DNA from: a virus
Virus record (IMG/VR): IMGVR_UViG_3300032291_001968
Coordinates: 1 to 27,716 of that record
Length of the DNA: 27,716 nt
Strand: one strand, 5' to 3'
How positions within the stretch are numbered: position 1 is the first letter of the stretch; each line of letters begins with the position of its first letter. A model generated the notes under the pieces. That model worked only from the letters and a program-made list of their open reading frames with translations, had not been told where the DNA came from and did not search any database. Of this stretch, positions 21,150-27,716 are shown in pieces. The position numbers were made by a program, and so were the translations under genes.

Positions 21150-22441
21150 CACAGACCTCCGTAATTCACCATCAAATAGCCACTGGCGTGACGCTTGACG
21201 AGGTCAGGTCGCACCGCTTCAACTTCTTGGGCAATCACACCGCGTTGCGGCATTCCCATCATTGTGTAGTCATAAATTCCCACGCCAATTGCGTGAGTGC
21301 CGACGCGCTTGATATTCGACTTCAAGCGACGATCGGAGAACATGAACGCGGCAGATCCAAGCTGTGCGCCGGCGCCCAACAGGTTGCCGAATGCAGCGTT
21401 CTGCGCGTTGGCCGCGCCCAGCTGGGCATCGTATGCGGACTGCGTTGCGCCCAAGATGTTGGGAGTCTGTGACTGCTGTGCAGCCACAAACGATGGCATT
21501 TGAGGCATGCTGACCTGCTGGCCAGACAGCAACGCGTTCATCTCGTTCAGAGACATGCCGCGGCGCTGTGCCTGCTCCGCAATCGCTTGCTGACGCAGTT
21601 GGTTCTGCGCATTGGCGTACTGCTGGTTGAGGCCGTATTGCTGGGAAATCGCGTTGTTCTGCGCATTCATGTTTGCCAGATCCAACGCGGAGCCTTGGCC
21701 CAGCGCCTGGTTCTGGAACTGAGCCGCTTGCAGGTTCTGGTTGTAGCCCTGCTGCGCAGTGCCCATCTGCATGTTGTACAGGCGCTGTGCCTCGTTGCCT
21801 GCTGTATCAAGCGCGTTGTAGCGCTCGGCAGACTGCCGTTGAGCCATGTTGTTCAACTCGCGGTCATAGCCCTCAGTGCCTGGGCGGAAACCCATGTTTG
21901 AGAGCTTTGTCTCAAGCTGGCGCTGCTGGTAGTCATGCACCGGCTGCATCTTCTGCATGAGCTGATTTGCAACTGTGTCGCGATAGCTCGAGTCGAACTG
22001 CGGCAAAGGAGAGCCAAAGTTGAAACCAGTCGTCAGGCCAGCTGAGTAGTCCTTCACGCCTGTAGACAAGTTGCCAGGCGCATTTGCGGACGTCATCTGC
22101 GGCAGGTTCTGATAATCAAATGGTTGCGAATACTCGTTTGCCACTCGACCCATAAAACTGTTTGCAAGATCGCTACGGCCTCCTTGGATCTGGATCTGAT
22201 CGTTCAAGGCATCTTGAAGACCTGGCGCAAGGGTGTTGTTCTGAGTCCATTGAGTGACCGCTTGGCCAGACGCAGGATCAGTTACAGACTGGGTTCCCCA
22301 TGACTGCGTACCAAACGGCGTGTTGATAACAGGCCGGTTGGCAAAGTTCTGAATGTTGGTCAACTCTTTAGAAGCTGCCGCCTGAGTATTTGCTGCACCG
22401 AGATAGTCAGGTGTCGCTGGTGCTGACGCTTTTCCGCCCAT
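21149..22441 (-). CDS. Virion protein with C-terminal S74-like chaperone domain (430 aa)
   Basis: Residues 1-350 are Gln/Asn/Ala-rich and mostly helical (e.g. AQNNAISQQYGLNQQYANAQNQLRQQ), and look like an internal or tail-associated rod. Residues from about 370 form a short S74/endosialidase-type intramolecular chaperone: SDRRLKSNIKRVGTHAIGVGIYDY, then GVIAQEVEAVRPDLVKRHASGYLMVNY. In this family the Ser of SDxRLK is the self-cleavage site and the domain drives trimerisation. The protein is therefore probably trimeric. AAGGAGAAAGAAC precedes the ATG, and the gene overlaps the acetyltransferase-like gene by 35 bp. Confidence 0.75.
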   Translation of the reverse strand: MGGKASAPATPDYLGAANTQAAASKELTNIQNFANRPVINTPFGTQSWGTQSVTDPASGQAVTQWTQNNTLAPGLQDALNDQIQIQGGRSDLANSFMGRVANEYSQPFDYQNLPQMTSANAPGNLSTGVKDYSAGLTTGFNFGSPLPQFDSSYRDTVANQLMQKMQPVHDYQQRQLETKLSNMGFRPGTEGYDRELNNMAQRQSAERYNALDTAGNEAQRLYNMQMGTAQQGYNQNLQAAQFQNQALGQGSALDLANMNAQNNAISQQYGLNQQYANAQNQLRQQAIAEQAQRRGMSLNEMNALLSGQQVSMPQMPSFVAAQQSQTPNILGATQSAYDAQLGAANAQNAAFGNLLGAGAQLGSAAFMFSDRRLKSNIKRVGTHAIGVGIYDYTMMGMPQRGVIAQEVEAVRPDLVKRHASGYLMVNYGGL

Positions 22442-22847
22442 GTTCTTTCTCCTTGATCCATCGGCAGTCGTCTGCCTTCATTTCAAACATCACACAATCA
22501 ACGGTCTCGGCAATCTGCCGAAATCCTAGCTTGCGATTCATCCTTACAGCATCTTCCAAGTGCTTTGGTGTGAGGCCGTAGACCGCTTCCTTGCCGCATG
22601 TAATCAGCGGGTATTCGAAAGCCGCACGCCAAAGCTCACGGGTCAAACTGTGCGGAGTGTCAAATGCAACGTGCATCCAGCACCCCTTTTCTGTCCACGC
22701 GTTGTACGCAACAGCTGCCCCAATTGTGCCGTCATCACGCATCGCTGCTATCGCTCGCAGGTCACTACTCCAAGGCAGGTTTGTCTTCCTGTGCATCCAT
22801 TCCCAGATGACAGGACGCTCTCCTGGTTTGTCAGTAGTGAGCTGCAT
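22407..22847 (-). CDS. GNAT-like acetyltransferase protein (146 aa)
   Basis: The 146-residue protein has the GNAT layout: a strand with GTIGAAVAYNAWTEKGCWMHVAFD, a helix with a Leu/Arg start in place of the usual Q/RxxGxG/A loop, then CGKEAVYGLTPKHLEDAVRMNRKLGFRQIAETVDCVMFEM, where AVRMNRKLGF is the typical C-terminal GNAT 'N..LGF' motif. The acetyl-CoA loop is degenerate, so it may be a non-catalytic fold. T7-like podoviruses also encode a GNAT-like virion protein among their internal proteins, which fits this position. Confidence 0.7.
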   Translation of the reverse strand: MQLTTDKPGERPVIWEWMHRKTNLPWSSDLRAIAAMRDDGTIGAAVAYNAWTEKGCWMHVAFDTPHSLTRELWRAAFEYPLITCGKEAVYGLTPKHLEDAVRMNRKLGFRQIAETVDCVMFEMKADDCRWIKEKEHGRKSVSTSDT

Positions 22848-22850
22848 CCT

Positions 22851-23812
<962 letters not shown>

Positions 23813-23813
<1 letters not shown>

Positions 23814-25408
23814 CACATCACTCCACCAATTTCAGTCATCACATTGCATGAAGTGAAGACAGTTTGTGGCAGGCCGCGCACCTTCATGCGCAGCGAGCCG
23901 TAATACCCAAGGCCAGTCGTACCAGCCCAACCCTGGTAGGTGTTTGTTCCCACCCAGGTTGACGTGTTCCAAATGCCCTCGTCCCAAACGGCTCCGCTGT
24001 CCTTGGTGAAGAACGGCGAGCCGCCCACGGGGGTGAGCTGGAACTGAGTGTTCATTTGCAGCTTGATCGCTGGCGCAGCCGTCGAGATAAACGTCGGACG
24101 CACCATGCCAAACTTCTTGAGCTGCGCTGGCGTGTTGAATGCCTGGAAGGACGTCTGCACGTCTCCCTCGACATAGTTGCCGCCGTCGCCGTTGGCGTCC
24201 GCGCCATCTTTGTCGCCTGTCAGGCCTTCGCAAACGTAACCGTCAACCGTTCCAAATAGCAGGCGGCCACCGATGATGCCGGCGCATCGCATGGGGATGC
24301 CGACAAACTGACACCAGGCGCCTGTGATCACATTCATCGCAAACTGGCGATACGTTCCACCGTCAGCCGGCAGCTTGATCACCATCACGTCGGAAGACGG
24401 CACGACAAACACGTCGAAATACTTTTCGTTGATCAGTCTGCGCACCAGGGGCGCAAAGACCGACTGAATCTTGGACGCGGGGCCTATTTGCTGGTCTTCG
24501 GTGTACTGGCCATTGACGAGCTTGGACATAGGGACCAGGCCTAGCTCGGAGACGATCATCACGTCACCGCCAAACGGGGTGAAGAACGTGCCGTGCTTAG
24601 GGACGGGGCCGACGTACCAGACGCCCTTCAGGCTGAAGGTGTCGGCGCTGGTGGGGTCAGTGCCCTGCCACACGCCGATGTCGCCCTCTGTGCCGACAAC
24701 GATCAGGAAGTCGTCGATTGAGAAGCCAGCATCCATCGTCCAGTTAATTAGCGCGGAGACATAGCCGCCGTTGCGCAAAGATGAACCCATTGCAAATGAT
24801 GTGCAGGCGCCTGTCACGACATCCACGGCGTCCAGGTAGTAGACGTTGGAGTCACCTTCAGCGGTGAACCAAACGCGCTGCTTCCACACGGCCACAGTGC
24901 GCACGGTTGTTGGCAAGCCGGTGGTTGTCGCTGTGCGATCGACCCAGCCAGTGCCCGTGCTGTAGGTCCAGTACCCGGCGCCAGGCGAGACGGCCAACAG
25001 GAAAGTGTCGGCAGGCGTGGAGAACTGAGTCGTCCACCACTCGTCAGCATCACTACCCGTGCCTGTTACAGCAAGCACGGGGGCGCCGGGGTCAGTTACG
25101 TCATAGATGTTGCCGTTGGCAGCAATGAAGCGCTTGTCGTCATCGTTGACGGGCGCCTTATAGCCAAAGACAGACTCGACAGAGTCTTCCAAAGGCGTGG
25201 TGTATGAGAACCAGCCTTTGCGCAGCTCCACGCCCTGCTGGCGCGGAATGAAGTTGGTCAACGCAAGCGCGTCCAGTGGCGACATGGCCGCGATAGGATC
25301 GCGGTAGTTCAAGCCACCCGTTGGAGCTGGAATGACACCGACCTGCGCTGTTTGAGCGGCGTAAGACTTTCTAGAGACACGCGGAGATTGAAGCGGCAAC
25401 AGAGGCAT
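23813..25408 (-). CDS. P22 gp10-like tail/DNA-stabilisation protein (531 aa)
   Basis: The 531-residue all-beta protein starts with a proline-rich segment, then GGLNYRDPIAAMSPLDALALTNFIPRQQGVELRKGW, a pattern of large podovirus tail-hub proteins of the P22 gp10 / tail-tubular-B kind. Repeated blade-like beta units follow (e.g. KRFIAANGNIYDVTDP, GDVMIVSELGLVPMSK). It probably forms part of the short tail that closes the portal after packaging. It follows the adaptor gene, as in P22-like and T7-like phages. The assignment to a particular family is by layout and composition. Confidence 0.75.
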
Positions 25409-25410
25409 GA

Positions 25411-26160
25411 TCAGACTCCATAGCCGGTGTCTGGCGTGTTCGTCAGAGGCTGAATGTATGGGAAGCGGAAGTCACGCGTCATGCTCAAAACAGGGGCGCC
25501 TTTTTCTGCGCCCTTGCGGTTCTCAAAAGCGATCTGGAAGTCGCGCATGGCCGCGGCAGTGTCCAGGCCCTTCATCTCGAGCCACTTCACGCGGGTGTAC
25601 AGCGTGATCAGCGTTGGATCGAGCAGAGCCTTATCACCGTTCTTGGTGATGCGGTTCTTGTACAGCGTTGGATCATCCTGGTCCTGCACCCACGCCTGAG
25701 ACAGATAAAACACGTTCATCGTCTGGGGCGAGTTGGGAGGCGCCAGGACATAGATCAAGTTGTCGCGCACCTGCCAGTAGAACGACAGCACTGGCAGCGT
25801 TGTGCGGATCAGCAGCTGCTGCCACATCTGTGGCGAGACAGGGCCGAGGGACGGGAACTGCGTTGTCGCGTTCCAGTTGGTTTGGTCGATCCAATCGAAG
25901 AAGTCTTCAGGCAGAGGGAAACCTTTTTCCTTCTGGTTGGTGTAGTCAGACTGAATCGGGATCACATAGTTTTTGATCAGCTCTTGCCAGTCGTACATGG
26001 TGAGCAGCTCAATGCCGGCCATGTTGGCCGCCTGGATGAACTGCTGAACCGTAGGATCTGGATCGCCGGCAGGGTCTTGAGGGACGGGGAAGGCCACCAT
26101 CGAGGCCACGTTCTGCACGATGGCCGAGAGGGTCGATTCGTTAACGATTTGAAAGGCCAT
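25411..26160 (-). CDS. Head-tail adaptor (P22 gp4 / tail-tubular-A-like, 249 aa)
   Basis: The 249-residue product is mostly helical at its N-terminus (ATGAELLT-like: QFIQAANMAGIELLTMYDWQEL). It then has FPLPEDFFDWIDQTNW, a beta-rich centre (LIYVLAPPNSPQTMNVFYLS), and a C-terminal helix (WLEMKGLDTAAAMRDFQIAFENRKGAEKGA). This is the pattern of podovirus connector/adaptor proteins. It would bind beneath the portal and carry the tail-stabilisation protein encoded next. AGGAGTAGGGG precedes the ATG. Confidence 0.75.
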   Translation of the reverse strand: MAFQIVNESTLSAIVQNVASMVAFPVPQDPAGDPDPTVQQFIQAANMAGIELLTMYDWQELIKNYVIPIQSDYTNQKEKGFPLPEDFFDWIDQTNWNATTQFPSLGPVSPQMWQQLLIRTTLPVLSFYWQVRDNLIYVLAPPNSPQTMNVFYLSQAWVQDQDDPTLYKNRITKNGDKALLDPTLITLYTRVKWLEMKGLDTAAAMRDFQIAFENRKGAEKGAPVLSMTRDFRFPYIQPLTNTPDTGYGV

Positions 26161-26173
26161 CCCCTACTCCTAT

Positions 26174-26788
26174 TTACTCGACGTCAGCTGTTGCTGGCGC
26201 CACGTTGCGCTTGGCGGGCTTGGCGCTGGCTTGCAGTGCCTCGACCATCGTGCGCAGGTTCTCGATCTCCGCGTCGCGCTTTTGCAACTCGGCGTTCATC
26301 TTCTCGATCGGGGCGTTGTTGGCCGCGACCTCCATGAATGCCTTGGCGCGTTGCTTGTCTTGCTGGAATGACATGAACTTGCCGCCCAGGTTGTCATTTG
26401 CGTCAGCGAGCTGCTCGACGGTGATGATCTTGAAGAACTTGTATTCCTCAACCTTGGACGCGTTCATGCCTGGCAAGGCGCTCAATGGAGTGCCGGTGAC
26501 AGCTTCTTCCTGGCCGGCCTTCCACTTGTTGTATCGGTCCTGAAAGCGAAAAACGTCCTGCTGACTTAAAGGACGCTCAATCACAGAGGACTTGTCGCCC
26601 GGCACATGAATGCGGACGTAATCGACTTCTTCATACACAGCGCGGCCAGCTTCCCGGCTCTTGCCAGGTTGCATGACAGGCTTGCGGAAAAACTCGACGT
26701 AGAGTTTGTTATCGGCGGCAAAGCGAGTCTCGTCCGGTTTGGAAAAGTCGCTTGGCTCGTCGAAGATGGTTGGTGTCGTGGGTTGCAT
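26174..26788 (-). CDS. Conserved head-region protein (204 aa)
   Basis: The 204-residue protein has a central mixed region (YVEFFRKPVMQPGKSREAGRAVYEEVDYVRIHVPGDKSS), then VFRFQDRYNKWKAGQEE, and a C-terminal coiled coil (about residues 155-190, MNAELQKRDAEIENLRTMVEALQAS). Similar proteins occur downstream of coat genes in podoviruses of unknown function. A coiled-coil C-terminus suits a scaffold- or completion-type role, but scaffold genes usually precede the coat gene, so this stays open. Confidence 0.6.
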   Translation of the reverse strand: MQPTTPTIFDEPSDFSKPDETRFAADNKLYVEFFRKPVMQPGKSREAGRAVYEEVDYVRIHVPGDKSSVIERPLSQQDVFRFQDRYNKWKAGQEEAVTGTPLSALPGMNASKVEEYKFFKIITVEQLADANDNLGGKFMSFQQDKQRAKAFMEVAANNAPIEKMNAELQKRDAEIENLRTMVEALQASAKPAKRNVAPATADVE

Positions 26789-26807
26789 CTCTGACCTTTT
26801 TTATTGA

Positions 26808-26993
26808 TTAAGCGTTGGTCTCGATCTTGAGATCGGTACCAGGGGAACCACCGATGCGGGAACCGCCGATGGATGCACCGTCAACGCCTGTCAGGCCAAT
26901 GCCTTCACAGACGGCGCCAGTGTCTTGGGACGCAGCCGTGTCTACGACTGCGGGAGCGTTTGCGGAAACTGCGCCGCTAAATGTTGCTGCCAT
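26808..26993 (-). CDS. Small Ala/Gly-rich protein (61 aa)
   Basis: The 61-residue product starts MAATFSGAVSANAPAVVDTAAS and is rich in Ala, Gly and Ser with a GGSRIGGSPGTD motif. The ATG is preceded by GGAAGGA at good distance, and the gene sits between the coat attenuator and the 204-residue protein. It may be a small head decoration protein; no family is recognised. Confidence 0.5.
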   Translation of the reverse strand: MAATFSGAVSANAPAVVDTAASQDTGAVCEGIGLTGVDGASIGGSRIGGSPGTDLKIETNA

Positions 26994-27010
26994 GATTTAT
27001 TCCTTCCGTT

Positions 27011-27064
27011 AAAAAACCCGAGGGGTTGTGGGTCTCCCCAGTCCCTCGGGAAAGGGAGACCCAC
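27011..27064 (-). terminator. Structured terminator/attenuator after the coat gene
   Basis: In the leftward transcript the stem CCCGAGGG (27050-27043) / CCCTCGGG (27024-27017) is followed by six U: a terminator. A longer 11-bp stem, GTGGGTCTCCC (27064-27054) / GGGAGACCCAC (27038-27028), overlaps it in an interleaved manner, so the two either exclude each other or form a pseudoknot. It lies 16 bp beyond the coat stop and before the next gene, so it would lower but perhaps not abolish transcription of the tail genes. Confidence 0.75.
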
Positions 27065-27079
27065 GACGGCCCACCAAAA

Positions 27080-27716
27080 TTAGTTTTGGATACGACCTTG
27101 GAACTGAGCACCAGAGGTGGTCAGGTTGCCAGCCCAAGCCAAGATCTGAACTTCAGCGTCCTGGTTGATGGCGTAGCGGCGGTTAGGCGACAAAGGAACC
27201 ATGTTGCGGTCCTTGTGAGGGCGCCATTTGATGTACTTGCTGTTGAGCATGAAGCCGGTGTTGGCAGGGCAATAGCCGCCGATACCGCCGTCCAAAACAA
27301 CGTCAGCATCCATGAACTTCAATGTGGGGAAGCCCAAATTGCCAGTCTCAGGAGATGTGAAACGCTGCTGGGCTTGCAAGCTGCCCATGTAGTAAGTCCA
27401 ATAGTTGTTGTCCAACACGATCAAGTCGGGACGGTCAGTGCCGCGAACCAAAGAAGACCACAAAGAATTCATTGCGGCTTGGATGGTGGTGGCGCTGGGA
27501 GTCACGCTTTGAGCGCTGAAGTCATACAACTTGGAGCGCCAGAAAGTCCAGGTAGCGCGGTTGATGCCACCGTAAGTGCCAGTTGTGGGGTCAGCAGGCA
27601 CAGCGGCGTTCAAGCCAGTGACTTCCTTACCGCCAGAGCCAGTGCCGTCTGAGTAGATGGACTGGGCCAACTGGTTGACCATTGTGGATTCAGCCACGTT
27701 CAAACGAGCTTCGAGC
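27080..27716 (-). CDS. Major coat protein, 3' part (cut by window edge)
   Basis: The open frame runs off the right edge; about 211 C-terminal residues are visible. They include TYGGINRATWTFWRSKLYDFSAQSVTPSATTIQAAMNSLWSSLVRGTDRPDLIVLDNNYWTYYMGSLQAQQRFTSPE, then LGFPTLKFMDADVVLDGGIGG and KDRNMVPLSPNRRYAINQDAEVQILAWAGNLTTSGAQFQGRIQN. This is the end of a phage major capsid protein of the HK97 fold as found in podoviruses: a late beta strand with 'DADVVLDGG', and the final 'AQFQGRI' motif. The in-frame TTG at 27703 is not the start, since coding continues upstream (LEARLNVAES). It is the first gene in the window of the leftward structural operon. Confidence 0.85.
   Translation of the reverse strand, partial: LEARLNVAESTMVNQLAQSIYSDGTGSGGKEVTGLNAAVPADPTTGTYGGINRATWTFWRSKLYDFSAQSVTPSATTIQAAMNSLWSSLVRGTDRPDLIVLDNNYWTYYMGSLQAQQRFTSPETGNLGFPTLKFMDADVVLDGGIGGYCPANTGFMLNSKYIKWRPHKDRNMVPLSPNRRYAINQDAEVQILAWAGNLTTSGAQFQGRIQN

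Noticed and set aside
27080-27703. Complete 207-residue coat-like protein starting at TTG 27703
   Set aside because: The frame stays open to the window edge (LEAR before the TTG codon), so the gene is truncated by the window.

Overview
The window is a contiguous stretch of a temperate, tailed double-stranded DNA phage genome, most likely a short-tailed (podovirus-type, P22-like virion plan) phage of a betaproteobacterium of the order Burkholderiales. This rests on a tyrosine integrase beside a phage copy of the 3' half of a betaproteobacterial-type tRNA-His(GTG), a divergent repressor/Cro-type immunity region, small proteins of types common in Burkholderiales phages, and a coat - adaptor - tail-stabilisation - ejection-protein - tail-fibre order without a tape measure or tail sheath. 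Phage genes lie on both sides of the attachment core and only half a tRNA is present. The sequence is therefore the circular or virion form, not an integrated prophage. Portal and terminase genes are not seen and presumably lie beyond the right edge.

Layout. (1) 1-1157: a repeat cluster, a promoter, a tiny membrane protein, a GP88-family protein and a small conserved protein, ended by a terminator. (2) 1357-4854, leftward: a Cro-like regulator, a primase/helicase replication protein and a chain of small genes (zinc-binding protein, conserved protein, glutaredoxin, three very small proteins) joined by stop/start overlaps. (3) 4855-4946: divergent control region. (4) 4947-5537, rightward: CI-like repressor whose S24-like domain appears to lack its catalytic residues. 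(5) 5654-10489, rightward from its own promoter: tiny membrane proteins, a NrdR-like zinc ribbon, a Sak4-type ATPase, a DUF669 single-strand-binding protein, a PD-(D/E)XK nuclease with an Fe-S cysteine pattern, an HNH nuclease and a RuvC-like resolvase, i.e. a recombination operon. (6) 10496-11716: integrase with its own promoter and operator, then attP flanked by exact 17-bp direct repeats. (7) 27716 down to 11717, all leftward: coat protein (cut by the window edge), structured attenuator/terminator, small and accessory head proteins, adaptor, tail-stabilisation protein, a low-complexity poly-Asp protein, an acetyltransferase-like protein, putative ejection proteins, a 1013-residue tail fibre with an A/T-rich distal module, then the lysis cassette (small membrane proteins, holin-like protein, lysozyme) and a terminator next to attP.

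The most noteworthy regulatory observation is a dyad (TGAG-N5-CTCA with a nearly identical spacer) present both in the repressor/Cro intergenic region and over the -10 of the integrase promoter, suggesting that immunity and integration share one regulator. Others are two overlapping, mutually exclusive stem-loops just after the coat gene, and the degenerate repressor peptidase domain. No CRISPR array, insertion sequence, functional tRNA, reverse transcriptase or obvious defence system was found. All functional calls are from reading the sequence; no database search was run.
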